DNA of 64,000 bases from JBOZRQ01 sp050789255 (GTDB taxonomy: Bacteria; Bacillota; Sulfobacillia; Symbiobacteriales; Symbiobacteriaceae): contig JBOZRQ010000034.1 in assembly GCA_050789255.1 (NCBI GenBank), forward strand, positions 209,449 to 273,448, written 5' to 3'. The translations under genes and the position numbers were made by a program. Each line of letters opens with the position of its first letter. Position 1 is the first letter of the stretch. The notes below the pieces were generated by a model, which was not told the origin of the DNA, ran no database searches, and saw nothing but the letters and a program-made list of their open reading frames with translations. Shown here one piece after another: positions 42,484 to 52,500 of the stretch.

Positions 42484-44361
42484 TTATACCACGGCGGCGC
42501 CCCGTTCGCCGGTGCGCACCCGGACGGCGTCGCCGAGCGGGTAGACGAACACCTTGCCGTCGCCCACCGTGCCGGTGCGGGCGTACTCGATGATGCAGTC
42601 GACGACCTCCTTGGCCTTGGCCTCTGGAACGACCACCTCGATCTTCACCTTGGGCAGGAGCGCCACCTCCACCTGGCTGCCGCGGTAAGTCTCGGTGTAG
42701 CCGCGCTGCTCACCGTACCCCCGGACCTCGGAGACCGTCATGCCGCTGACGCCCAGGTCCGCAAGCGCCTGCCGGACCGCTTCCATCCGGCCGGGCCGTA
42801 TGATCGCTTCCACCTTGGCCCCCAGCGGCTCCATCGCGGGCTCCGGCGACCTCGGCGCAAGGCCTAGAACCCGTCTGGCTGCCACGGTGGGCGCCTCCGC
42901 CGGCGTTTCCATATCACCGTAGCTGTGGACCAGCTGAAAGTCAGGGTAAGCCACGGCGCCCATCTCGGCGAGGTCGACCCCGGCCAGTTCGACTTCGGGC
43001 GCCACCCGCAGGCCGAAGAGCTTGTGGTACGCCTTGAAAAAGAGGTAGGAAAGACCGAAGCCCCATACGACGGCCACACCTATGGTGATCAGCTGAGCCA
43101 CGAACTGCCCCGGGTCCCCGTAGAAGAGCCCGGTTACAGCCCCCTCCACGCCGTTCAGCCCGCCGCCGTAAGTCCCGTCGGCGAAGAGCCCTACCGCCAG
43201 CACGCCCCAGATGCCGTTGACGCCGTGGACCGCCACCGCCCCGACCGGGTCGTCGATCTTCAACTTGTTCTCGATAAACTGAGCGGCCAGGATCACCAGA
43301 ATGCCGCCGACACCGCCGATGAAGAGCGAGACCAGGGGGGTCACGAAGCCCGACGGGGCCGTAATGGCCACCAGGCCGGCCAGGGCGCCGTTGCACATCA
43401 TGGAGACGTCGAAGACCTTGTACTTCGCCTTCATATACATAAGGGCCGCGAAGCCGCCAGCGGCACCCGCCAGCATGGTGTTGACGGCGACCACCGCCAG
43501 CCGCAGGTCGCTGCCGGAGAGGGTGGAGCCGGCGTTGAAGCCGAACCAGCCCAAGAAGAGGATCACGGTGCCCAGGACCCCCATGGGCAGGTCATGGCCG
43601 GGCATCGCCACAGCCGTGCCGTCCTTCTTGTACTTGCCGAGGCGGGGGCCGATCACGATGGCCCCTGCCAGGGCCGCCATGCCGCCGATGGAGTGGACTA
43701 CGGCGGAGCCGGCGAAGTCGACGGCGCCATGGCCAAGGCCGAGCAGGGAGCCCAGCTGGGAGAGCCACCCACCGCCCCAGATCCAGTTGCCGAAGACGGG
43801 ATAGAGGAACATGGAGATGAAGAAGCTGCTGACGATTACCGCGCTGAACTTTACCCGCTCAGCCATCGAGCCCGTGGGAATCGTCACCGTGGTGTCCATG
43901 AAAAGCATCTGGAAGAAGAACAGGAGGATGACGCCGACGTCGTAGGCGTTGCCGGACAGGAGCCAGCCCCCGGCGCCGAGGACCTTCCACGGGCCGATGG
44001 AGAGGCCGCTGCTCAGCGCTTCGGTGCCGGTCAGCGTGCCCAGTGCGCCGACGTTGCCGAACATGATGGGGAAGCCAACCAGGAAGAATCCCAGGGCGCC
44101 GACCAGGAAGACCATCAGGTTCATGCCCATGGTGTGGTTGGCGTTCTTGGCCCGGGTGAAGCCGGTCTCCACCAGGGCGAAGCCCGCCTGCATGAAGAAG
44201 ACCAGGGCGCCCGCCAGCAGGATCCATACGAAGTTGAGGCCCACGCCCACCGCCTTCTCAGCGGGCACGGCGGCGCCCGTGGGATCCCCCGCTGCCAGAG
44301 CCGGGGAGGAGACCAGGAGCGCAAGGAGCGAAAGCAGGATTCCGGTGGTTACCTTTCTCAT
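42484..44361 (-). CDS. amt: ammonium transporter fused to a C-terminal P-II domain
   Basis: 625 residues. Signal peptide (1-24), then an 11-helix Amt channel (about 35-455) with the twin-His pore residues in GSAVVHSIGGMAAL and AVHGVNGIWG and the ammonium-site motif DFAGS. After a linker a complete P-II (GlnB/GlnK) domain spans about 513-625: AKVEAIIRPGRMEAVRQAL, the T-loop GYGEQRGYTETYRGSQ with Tyr near 558, and EYARTGTVGDGKVFVYPL for ATP binding. P-II normally plugs Amt as a separate trimer; here it is part of the same chain. A GlnR/TnrA-type box lies 32 bp upstream. Confidence 0.93.
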   Translation of the reverse strand: MRKVTTGILLSLLALLVSSPALAAGDPTGAAVPAEKAVGVGLNFVWILLAGALVFFMQAGFALVETGFTRAKNANHTMGMNLMVFLVGALGFFLVGFPIMFGNVGALGTLTGTEALSSGLSIGPWKVLGAGGWLLSGNAYDVGVILLFFFQMLFMDTTVTIPTGSMAERVKFSAVIVSSFFISMFLYPVFGNWIWGGGWLSQLGSLLGLGHGAVDFAGSAVVHSIGGMAALAGAIVIGPRLGKYKKDGTAVAMPGHDLPMGVLGTVILFLGWFGFNAGSTLSGSDLRLAVVAVNTMLAGAAGGFAALMYMKAKYKVFDVSMMCNGALAGLVAITAPSGFVTPLVSLFIGGVGGILVILAAQFIENKLKIDDPVGAVAVHGVNGIWGVLAVGLFADGTYGGGLNGVEGAVTGLFYGDPGQFVAQLITIGVAVVWGFGLSYLFFKAYHKLFGLRVAPEVELAGVDLAEMGAVAYPDFQLVHSYGDMETPAEAPTVAARRVLGLAPRSPEPAMEPLGAKVEAIIRPGRMEAVRQALADLGVSGMTVSEVRGYGEQRGYTETYRGSQVEVALLPKVKIEVVVPEAKAKEVVDCIIEYARTGTVGDGKVFVYPLGDAVRVRTGERGAAVV

Positions 44362-44392
44362 GTGGACTCCTCCAATTCAGTCGTAGCGGTCA

Positions 44393-44409
44393 TGTTAGGT
44401 TTCCTAACA
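44393..44409. promoter_or_regulatory. GlnR/TnrA-type box upstream of the Amt-PII gene
   Basis: TGTTAGGTTTCCTAACA is a perfect 7-3-7 palindrome and fits the TGTNA-N7-TNACA consensus of GlnR/TnrA sites in Firmicutes. Its edge is 32 bp from the amt start codon. A poorer half-site TGTCA-N7-GTGCA is at about 44471-44487. Confidence 0.7.
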
Positions 44410-44623
44410 ATTTCCAGACCGCTGTTGGAGGAAGTATACACACCCCGTTCACAAATGGGAACGTTTCGTGTCAAGTATTTGTGCAACGTGTTAACAAAGC
44501 TGCCACCGGCTTCAGGTCGTGCGGGTTACAGCCAATTATGTGGGCGATTGGATGTTGAAATGGATGGGTCCGTATCGCACTATGAACAAAGTAAGTGCGT
44601 GGTCAGGGAGGATGAAATTCGGT

Positions 44624-45664
44624 ATGATGAAGAAGATGTTGGCGGGCCTGCTGGCCGCCGCCGTGCTGGTGGCAGGCTGCGGTGGTTCCAAGCCCGCTCC
44701 GGCGGCCGAGAATCCCAAGCCCGAGGCAGCCCAGCCCGCTGAGGAGAAGCGGCTCACCTTGTATACGTCCTTTGGCGCGGACCTGTACAACCCGATCGTG
44801 CAGGCCTTTGAGGAGAAGACCGGCATCAAGGTCGACACGGTCTTTGGCGGCACCGGCGAGGTGCTGAACCGCATCAAGGCCGAGAAGGACGCCCCCATGG
44901 GCGACGTCATGCTCGGAGGCGGCTCCGAGTCCTATGAGGCCTACCGGGAGTATTTCACCACCTACCAGGTGAAGAACGCGGAGACGGTACCCGCCAATTT
45001 GAAGGCCAAGGACGGCCTCTGGTACGGCTTCAACTCGCTGCCCATGGTCATCATGTACAATAAGAACGCCGTTAAGGAAAGCGAGAAGCCCGCCGGCTGG
45101 AAGGACCTGCTCGACCCCAAGTGGAAGGGCAAGCTGGCCATCGCTGACGCCACAAAGAGCGGCACCTCCTTTGTGCAGGTCGCCACCGTGGTCTCGATCT
45201 TCGGCCGCGAGGGCGGCAAGGGCTGGGAGACCGTGGAGGGCATCGTCAAGAACGCCAAGGTCCTCAGCTCCTCCAGCCTGCCGCCCAAGGGCGTCAACGA
45301 CGGCGAGTACGCCCTGGCCCTGACCCACGAGAACGCCGCCTGGAAGTTCTGGAAGGCGGGCGGTCAGGTCGGCTGGGTCTACCCCACCGAAGGCACCTCG
45401 GCCATCGCCGACAGCGTGGGCGTCATCAAGGGCGGCAAGCATCCGAACAACGCCAAGCTGTTCATGGAGTTCCTCTTCTCCAAGGAGACCCAGGAATTGG
45501 CCTCCACCAAGCTGGGCCTGCGCCCCGCCCGGGCCGACATCACCCCGCCGGAGGGCCTGGTGCCCACCGGGCAGATCAAGTTCATCACCCTCGAAGACAG
45601 CTACGTCATCGGCCAGCGTGAGCAGATCCTCAACAGCTGGAAGGACGTAGTCACCAAGCAGTAA
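44624..45664 (+). CDS. ABC transporter substrate-binding lipoprotein, Fe3+/FutA-type
   Basis: 346 residues from the ATG at 44624 (GGGAGG 12 nt upstream). Lipobox LVAGC, then a type II periplasmic-binding fold (LYTSFGADLYNPIVQAFEEK, GGTGEVLNRIKAEKDAP, GLWYGFNSLPMVIMYNK). It resembles Fe3+ (FbpA/FutA) and 2-aminoethylphosphonate/thiamine binding proteins; the metal-ligand Tyr cluster is not decisive, so the substrate is uncertain. An ATPase and a double permease follow, forming a full importer. Confidence 0.87.
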   Translation: MMKKMLAGLLAAAVLVAGCGGSKPAPAAENPKPEAAQPAEEKRLTLYTSFGADLYNPIVQAFEEKTGIKVDTVFGGTGEVLNRIKAEKDAPMGDVMLGGGSESYEAYREYFTTYQVKNAETVPANLKAKDGLWYGFNSLPMVIMYNKNAVKESEKPAGWKDLLDPKWKGKLAIADATKSGTSFVQVATVVSIFGREGGKGWETVEGIVKNAKVLSSSSLPPKGVNDGEYALALTHENAAWKFWKAGGQVGWVYPTEGTSAIADSVGVIKGGKHPNNAKLFMEFLFSKETQELASTKLGLRPARADITPPEGLVPTGQIKFITLEDSYVIGQREQILNSWKDVVTKQ

Positions 45665-45924
45665 GCCATACCGGCGCACGCTTCTGACAAACGGAGTTTG
45701 GCGGCGGACAGGGCAAACAGCATGCAGACCTGCTCAACGGGCCGCCTGCGTTCATGGATGTACGTCAGGCGGCCCCGGCTCCATCGGGCGGTGCGTCACC
45801 CCTGCTTCGGAGCCGATGGGCGACGGCGCCCCTATGCACTGGTTGCATGAATAGGCCCTATCCGCCGACAAACCAGGGTTTGTCAGAAAGGCGAAAGCCG
45901 GATGAGCACAAAGGAGGCCGCTCC

Positions 45925-46992
45925 GTGCAAGCTGTACGGGTCGACGGTCTGACAAAGCGATATGAGACCACTGCCGCCGTGGCGGGGGTCAGCCTGGAGA
46001 TCAGGGCCGGGGAGCTGTTCACGCTCCTCGGCCCTAGTGGCTGTGGAAAGACGACATTGCTGCGGACCCTGGCAGGGCTGGAGGAGCCCGACAGTGGCTC
46101 CATCCAATTCGGGGCGGAGCGGGTGGAGCACCGGCCGTCGCACCTGCGGAACATCGGCATGGTCTTTCAGAGCTATGCCCTCTTTCCGCACATGACCGTG
46201 GCGGATAACGTGGCCTACGGGCTGCGTGCCCGGCGCCTCCCCGAGAAGGAGGTCCGGGAGCGGGTGGAGGAGGCGCTCGCTCTGGTACAGATGTCCGAGT
46301 TCGCCCCCCGCACCCCGGACAAGCTGAGCGGCGGGCAGCAGCAGCGGGTGGCGCTGGCTCGCGCCCTGGCCACACGCCCTGCGCTGCTCCTGATGGACGA
46401 GCCCCTGTCCAACCTCGATGCACGCCTCCGCCTGACCATGCGCGAGGAGATCCGGCGCCTGCAGAGGCAGGTCGGGATCACCACGGTCTACGTCACACAC
46501 GACCAGGAGGAGGCCCTGGCCATCTCCGACCGCATCGCCGTGATGGAGTCCGGTCGGGTCCTCCAGGTAGGCACGCCCTCGGAGATCTACCACAAGCCGG
46601 CCCGGAAGGCGGTGGCGGCTTTCGTGGGCGCCTGCTCGTTCCTGGAGGCCGAGGTGACCGCCGGCGGCGTGGTCTTGCTTGGCGGTCGCGAGTTTACGCG
46701 GGAGATCGCTTTCGTCGGCAAGGCGGTGGTGGGACTGAGGCCGGAGGCAGTCAAGCCCCTCCCGCCAGGATGGGCGCCGCCCGGGGAGGTAGTCCTCCAG
46801 GCCCACGTGGAGGAGGAGATCTTCCACGGCGCCTTCGTCAGCGTCCGGGCCGTGCTCAAGAGCGGCGAGCGGGTGACCGCCCTCTCGACGCAGCCGGTGG
46901 GCTCCTTCCCGCCCGGCGCCCGCCTGGCGCTGAGCTTCCCGCCCTCCGCAGCCATGCTCTTTGATGCCGCCACCGAGGAGGCGATCCGGTGA
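45925..46992 (+). CDS. ABC transporter ATP-binding protein (FbpC/PotA-like)
   Basis: 355 residues from the GTG at 45925 (AAGGAGG 7 nt upstream). Walker A GPSGCGKTT, Q-loop, signature LSGGQQQRVALARAL, Walker B LLLMDEPLSNLD and the switch His in YVTHDQEEAL are present, followed by a TOBE-like domain (about 270-350). It energises import. The final TGA overlaps the GTG of the permease gene (GTGA). Confidence 0.92.
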   Translation: MQAVRVDGLTKRYETTAAVAGVSLEIRAGELFTLLGPSGCGKTTLLRTLAGLEEPDSGSIQFGAERVEHRPSHLRNIGMVFQSYALFPHMTVADNVAYGLRARRLPEKEVRERVEEALALVQMSEFAPRTPDKLSGGQQQRVALARALATRPALLLMDEPLSNLDARLRLTMREEIRRLQRQVGITTVYVTHDQEEALAISDRIAVMESGRVLQVGTPSEIYHKPARKAVAAFVGACSFLEAEVTAGGVVLLGGREFTREIAFVGKAVVGLRPEAVKPLPPGWAPPGEVVLQAHVEEEIFHGAFVSVRAVLKSGERVTALSTQPVGSFPPGARLALSFPPSAAMLFDAATEEAIR

Positions 46993-48596
46993 GAAGTCGC
47001 ATCTGGGGCTGGGTGGGCTTCGCCGTGCTGGCCTTCCTGGTGCTCTTCCTGCTCTGGCCGGCGCTGCGGCTCACCGCCTCCAGCCTGACCGGGGCCAAGT
47101 TCTGGAGCCAGTTCTTCAGCCGGCCCTACTATTACCGGGGACTCCTGAACTCCCTCTGGCTCTCCGTCGCTGCCACCGCCGGGAGCGTGGCGATTGGTGT
47201 GCCCCTGGCGGTGCTGCTGGCCCGCTATCAGATCCCCTTCAAGGGGCTCATCCGGGCCGTGGCGGTGCTGACGCTGCTCTCGCCGCCCTTCATCGGGGCG
47301 TACGCCTGGGTGATCCTGCTGGGCCGTAACGGCTTTCTGACCAAGGCCCTCGGCCTTGCGGGGTTCTCGATCTACGGCCCCGGCGGGGTGCTGCTGGTCT
47401 TCATCCTTCACCACTTCGCCTACGTGATGCTCCTGACGGCCACGGCGCTAAGCCGGATCGACCCCTCGCTGGAGGAGGCGGCGGAGACGCTCGGGGTGCC
47501 CCCGTGGAAGCGGCTCTGGACGATCACGCTGCCCCTGGTCATCCCGTCGATCGCCGCCGGGGCGCTCCTGGTCTTCACCGCTACCCTGGCAGACTTCGGC
47601 ACGCCGATGCTGATTGGCGAGGGCCTGCGGACCCTGCCCGTGCTCGCCTACAACGAGTTCTTGAGCGAACTGGGCGGCAGCACCGGCATGGCGACGGTGA
47701 CCAGCGTGCTGATGCTGCTGGTGGCGCTCGGCGCCCTCGCCCTGCAGACGGCGGCGGTGGGCAAGCGCAACTATGCGATGACCGGGCTGCGGCGGCCGAC
47801 CGTGGCCCCTCTCACGGGCGCCGTGCGGTGGGCGGGCGGCCTGCTGGCCCTGGTGGTCACCCTGGCGGCCGCCCTGCCCCAGCTGGTGGTGCTGGTCACC
47901 TCCTTCATGCGGGCCCGGGGGCCGGTCTTCACCGGGGAGTACGGGCTGGACAACTACCGCCTGGTGATGGACCGCATGGCGGCGCCCGTCCTGCGGACCC
48001 TGGGCTACGCCGGGACCGCCACGGCGATCATGCTGGTGCTCGGGCTGCTGGTGGCCTATGTCCTGGTACGGCGCCCGGGGTCCTTGGCCAAGGGCCTGGA
48101 CGCCATGCTGATCCTCTCGCAGGTCCTGCCCGGCACGGTGCTCGGCGTTGGGCTGATTGTCTCGTGGGGGCGCCCGCCCTTGATGCTGACCGGGACCGGC
48201 TCGATCCTGGTGATCGCCTACGTGGTTCGGCGCCTCGCCTACACCGCCCGGGCGGCCGGCGCCGGCCTCAAGCAGATCTCGGTCTCCGTCGAGGAGGCAT
48301 CGCTCACGCTCGGCGCCTCGCCTCTGCGCACCTTCTTGCGGGTCACCGCTCCTCTGGTACTGCCCGCAGCTTTGTCGGGCGCTGTCGTAAGTTGGGTATC
48401 GACGTTGAGCGAACTTTCCAGTACGATCATGCTGTACACCGGCAGGACGAGCACGGTCTCGGTCCTGATCTACAACCAGGTGCTCACCGACAGCTTCGGC
48501 ACCGCCGCCGCTTTGGGGTCTGTGCTCACGGCGCTGACGCTGGGCTCGCTCTGGCTCTTGCAGCGCTTCGCCGGTGAGCAGGAAGGGGTAATCTAG
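46989..48596 (+). CDS. ABC transporter permease, fused double unit (FbpB-like)
   Basis: 535 residues with about 12 helices in two homologous halves, as in Fe3+ and some phosphonate importers. The EAA loop motifs are EEAAETLGVPPWKRLWTITL in the first half and EEASLTLGASPLRTFLRV in the second. A GTG start overlaps the ATPase stop. One polypeptide thus replaces the usual permease dimer. Confidence 0.92.
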   Translation: MRSRIWGWVGFAVLAFLVLFLLWPALRLTASSLTGAKFWSQFFSRPYYYRGLLNSLWLSVAATAGSVAIGVPLAVLLARYQIPFKGLIRAVAVLTLLSPPFIGAYAWVILLGRNGFLTKALGLAGFSIYGPGGVLLVFILHHFAYVMLLTATALSRIDPSLEEAAETLGVPPWKRLWTITLPLVIPSIAAGALLVFTATLADFGTPMLIGEGLRTLPVLAYNEFLSELGGSTGMATVTSVLMLLVALGALALQTAAVGKRNYAMTGLRRPTVAPLTGAVRWAGGLLALVVTLAAALPQLVVLVTSFMRARGPVFTGEYGLDNYRLVMDRMAAPVLRTLGYAGTATAIMLVLGLLVAYVLVRRPGSLAKGLDAMLILSQVLPGTVLGVGLIVSWGRPPLMLTGTGSILVIAYVVRRLAYTARAAGAGLKQISVSVEEASLTLGASPLRTFLRVTAPLVLPAALSGAVVSWVSTLSELSSTIMLYTGRTSTVSVLIYNQVLTDSFGTAAALGSVLTALTLGSLWLLQRFAGEQEGVI

Positions 48597-48599
48597 CGC

Positions 48600-49085
48600 A
48601 TGGCATCCGCTCGCCTCATCGACATCCTCGTGGAGATTCCCAAGGGCAGCCAGAACAAGTACATCTACGACCAGGCCAGAAAGCGCGTCCGGCTCGACCG
48701 GGTGCTCCACTCCTCGATCCACTACCCGGCCGACTACGGCATCATCGTGGAAACCATGGCGCCGGACGGGCGCCCGCTTGACGCCCTGCTCCTGGTCACC
48801 AACCCGACCTTCCCGGGCTGCGTGGTCACCGGCAAGGTGATCGGCTGCCTGAAGACGACGGACGAGAAGGGCGAAGACACCAAAATCATCGCCGTGCCCA
48901 TGCACGACCCGCGCCTCTCCCAGTTCGAGTCGCTGCGGGAGGTCCCGGCGCACCACCTCAAGGAGATCGAGTACTTCTTCCAGGCATACAAGGAGCTGGA
49001 GGGCAAGCACGTCGACATCCAGGGCTGGGGCGACGTGGTGGAGGCTGTTATGGCGATCGAGAAGAACCGGGTTACGGAGGCATAG
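48600..49085 (+). CDS. ppa: inorganic pyrophosphatase, family I
   Basis: 161 residues. The active-site elements of family I enzymes are visible: EIPKGSQNKYIYD, HYPADYGIIV, the Asp pair of GRPLDALLL, and KTTDEKGEDTKIIAVP. It hydrolyses pyrophosphate to phosphate with Mg2+. The ATG lies 3 bp after the permease stop, so it may be co-transcribed. A terminator follows. Confidence 0.93.
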   Translation: MASARLIDILVEIPKGSQNKYIYDQARKRVRLDRVLHSSIHYPADYGIIVETMAPDGRPLDALLLVTNPTFPGCVVTGKVIGCLKTTDEKGEDTKIIAVPMHDPRLSQFESLREVPAHHLKEIEYFFQAYKELEGKHVDIQGWGDVVEAVMAIEKNRVTEA

Positions 49086-49092
49086 GAACGCT

Positions 49093-49125
49093 ACGAGCCC
49101 TCGGCGCACAGCGCTTGGGGCTCGT
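49093..49125 (+). terminator. terminator after ppa
   Basis: ACGAGCCC/GGGCTCGT with a 17-nt loop that can pair further, followed by TTTGTC. Confidence 0.8.
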
Positions 49126-49502
49126 TTTGTCTAACTGAGGTGCTGTCCTGGGGCTGGTCCGGCTCGGCTCGGTCTGGACAGGAAGCCGAGGTTCGGGTGT
49201 CCGACGAACGGCTGAAGGCTGAGCGGATAAGCAAAGAGCGGTCCCGCGGCACGCCAGTGCTATTAGGGCCGCTCTTTTCGTCAGCAATCCGGAGTTGGGC
49301 GCCGGAGAGTGCCTACACAGATAATCGTACGTATAGACCGATAGTTGTGAGTTGTTGTTACTTACATCAAGAGACTTCTGCTCCGCGAACATTGTCTACA
49401 GTATTAATAAAAACATTAGAAGGGATATATTCGGCTGTGGCGACTCTAATTATTGATCGGCGGAAACGTTGAATTCACTTCGAAATGATGGAGGGAACAT
49501 AG
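49126..49502. other. 377-bp region between ppa and the RHS gene
   Basis: No gene seen. It contains a second hairpin (AAAGAGCGG at 49233-49241 with CCGCTCTTT at 49269-49277, then TCG), with a GCGGTCCCGCGG stretch on its left arm, then an AT-rich promoter-like stretch (about 49385-49460) that must drive the RHS gene. The sharp drop in GC here marks the left edge of the accessory region. Confidence 0.6.
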
Positions 49503-52500
49503 TTGCTATCTGTTCTTCGGCTTTTTAAGTTTCGTTCCAGGTTTCAAGATAGGCTCATAAAGGGGACAGCAGTCCTGTTGCTGTTTGCCTTGTTAAACTC
49601 CCTGCTGCCCTTCGCCACCGTGCTGGCCCACCACGATGTCCAACATGATACGGAGCCCGAAGCGGTTTCGGCAACCACGCACGTTAAGGCGACACCGAAT
49701 GGCAAGGAGTACACCGTGTATGCCGCACCGGTTCGCTACAAACACGAATCCGGGCGCTGGGAGACATGGCGCCCCGAACTGCAAAAGCTGCCCCGCGGAG
49801 AGAAGCACGCCCTGAAATCTGTTTCCGCTCCGTTTGAAGTCCGTTTCACGGACCAGGAGACAGAGAACGAAGTGGAATTTCGTTACATGAATACGGCGGC
49901 TAGGTTCTCACTCGGCAGTGTAGCCGGAAGTGGTCCGTTCACGCTGACATCGGAAAAGTCAAAGCTCATCTACCGAAGAGGAAACGGAGACGCAGAGTTT
50001 CTCTACGAACTTGTCACCCGTGGTCTGAAAGAAACCCTGATCTTGCCGCGGCGAACGGATCAAAACCGCTTTCCCTTCCCCTTGGAAGTAGAAGGAGTTC
50101 GCCTGAGCAAAGAGAGCGACGGCAGCATTGCAGCTTTTGATTCGTCGGACAAACCAGTGTGGCGGTTGGCTACCCCGACAGCGTCCGACAAAAAAGGCGC
50201 GATCGCCCCAGATGTGTCCTATGAATTGCAGGAGAGTGAAGGTCAGTACACGGTCACGGTTGTCGTTGATGCTGACTGGCTAACCGATTCGGGTCGAAAG
50301 TGGCCAGTCATGGTCGACCCCACCATCATCATAGAGACGGACCCTGCTGACGGAATGGATGCAACGTGGAACAACGATCGGATGGACCCCAGTGCAACCT
50401 ATTTGATGACAACGCAAAGCGTAATCAAGTTCGGGCTGTCGTCTGTGCCGCAAGGAGCGAAGATCGTATCAGCTAAGTTGATGATGTTTCCTTATCAGGT
50501 GGGAACTCCGACACCAACAAAGGTCAATCTCCACCCGGTTCGTCAGAACTGGGACGAAAAAACCGTCAAGTCCATTCCGCCGGTCGACGGGGTTGTTTCC
50601 TCTGCATCCGTAACCGCAAACCGTTGGCTTGAGTTTGACGTCACAGGGCTAGTAAGTCAGTGGGTGAACCACGAGCGCCCTAATTACGGTATCGGGCTAT
50701 CTACTGACGCTGACTTTGTGTGGATGTACAGCAGTGATGCGACAGACCCTCAGTCGACGCCCCACCTGATCATCAACACCTTGGAAGACGTAGCCCCGCC
50801 TACGGTTGACATCAAGACCCCGGATTCCACCGTGTCTGGTGCCTTGGATATCTCGGTCGACGTGGGGGACGAATCTCCAGGCGTTCCCTCAAGGACTGAG
50901 GTTCTTATTGATGGGGTTTTGGTCGGACTGGCAGAAGGTGATCGCCCCTCAAATGCTTCAGGTCTGCGGACATGGACGCTCAAGGACGCAGGAGGAATCA
51001 GTGCCGGCGAGCACGTGTTAGAAGCGCGCGTCACGGACGGCAGAGGCAACAAGACCCTTGCAACGAAGGCATTTACCAGTTCCGGCACTCCTGTACCCGC
51101 GAATATCGCGGCGATGGCTGCGGGCAGCGGCCGCGTTCAGGTAGCATGGTCCCCTACATCGGGCTCAGGTGTCACCTATAATCTCTACCGCAGTCAACAG
51201 CCCGACTTTCCCCTAGCTGGCTCCGTTAAGGTCAACGCGGCACCCCTGACCGCGGCAACCTACCTGGATACGCCTCCGCTTCTTGGAAACCAATATTACT
51301 ACCGCGTGACGACCGTCCAGAACGGGATCGAGGGGGCACCGACTCGAGCTGCTACAGCCATTGCAGACAGTAAGCCTGGATTTGCCGTTGCCTTTGGTAC
51401 AAATGGCATGGATGTCATTCAGGCCGGTACAGCGGTCTACGAGGCGGGATTCCATCCAAGTCAGGGTTTGCCGCCTTCGGACAGCAAGTGGCAGAAACGT
51501 ACATACGCTAAGGAGTTGATGGGACAACCCGATGGGAGCTCATTCTCTTCGTCCCCCGGGTCGCCGGTCACGGGCCTTGTAAGGGCCCAACTGATCCAAT
51601 TCGACGTGCTGGGAACGGTGAATGCGCAGCGGCGGGCACTCGGCCAGCCTGACGTGGATGTCATCGGGTTACGGCGTCTACTCACTGGGGCCACTGTGAA
51701 GTGGACCGGATTTGCTACCAGCCCTTTGGGCAACGGTGTGAAATACCGCCTTTGGAATGCATTTGCGGCGCTGTACGACCAGGAACAGTCGAACACCACT
51801 TCTGGGTCCACAACTTTAACGACGGCATTGGATGAATCCCAAGCATGGAGGTACCTGGACAACCGGGGCACCATCTCTTTGCTGGTTCACCCAACGAATG
51901 CTTCCAACGACTCGGTCGCATCAACCGTGGCAAGTGACCACGCGTTTCTTGCGATTAACGTACGGATGGAGGCTCCTTCAGACTTGACCGCCGTCTCCAT
52001 CGGCGACCAGCAAATCCTGCTGTCATGGCGGCCTTCTGCCTTAGGCTACTACGTACATAGAGACACGACCCCGACCTTTGTGCCGAGTTCTGCCAATCGG
52101 ATTAGCCCGATGCTGACATCGCCGACTTATACCGATTCGGTGGCCACGGGCCTCAAGGGGGGGAATACCTACACGTACAAGGTCACCGCTGTCTTGCCGG
52201 ACGGTAACCTCCCCCCATCGACTGGAACTACCCTCACTCCCGACCTATCTCGAAGCAGTGTGACCTGGGGCGATGCTAGTGGACGAGCGACTTGCTCATA
52301 CAACAGTCGCCTCGTAGACCATTCACCGTTTACCACGGCTGAGGGTGCGTTAGTCCAACAGGCGGACGGGCAGTATCACACTTTCGACTGCTATTATTAT
52401 CAGAATCGAGTTGTTTTTGGGGCGTATGTTGGCTCGACGACAGACCTGTCTTCGGTCGTCTTTGACTGGACCGGTTACGCCACCATGGGCAGTACAAACC

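Noticed and set aside
47448..49109. A 553-codon frame antisense to the ABC permease and ppa
   Set aside because: It covers two clear genes and has shadow composition.
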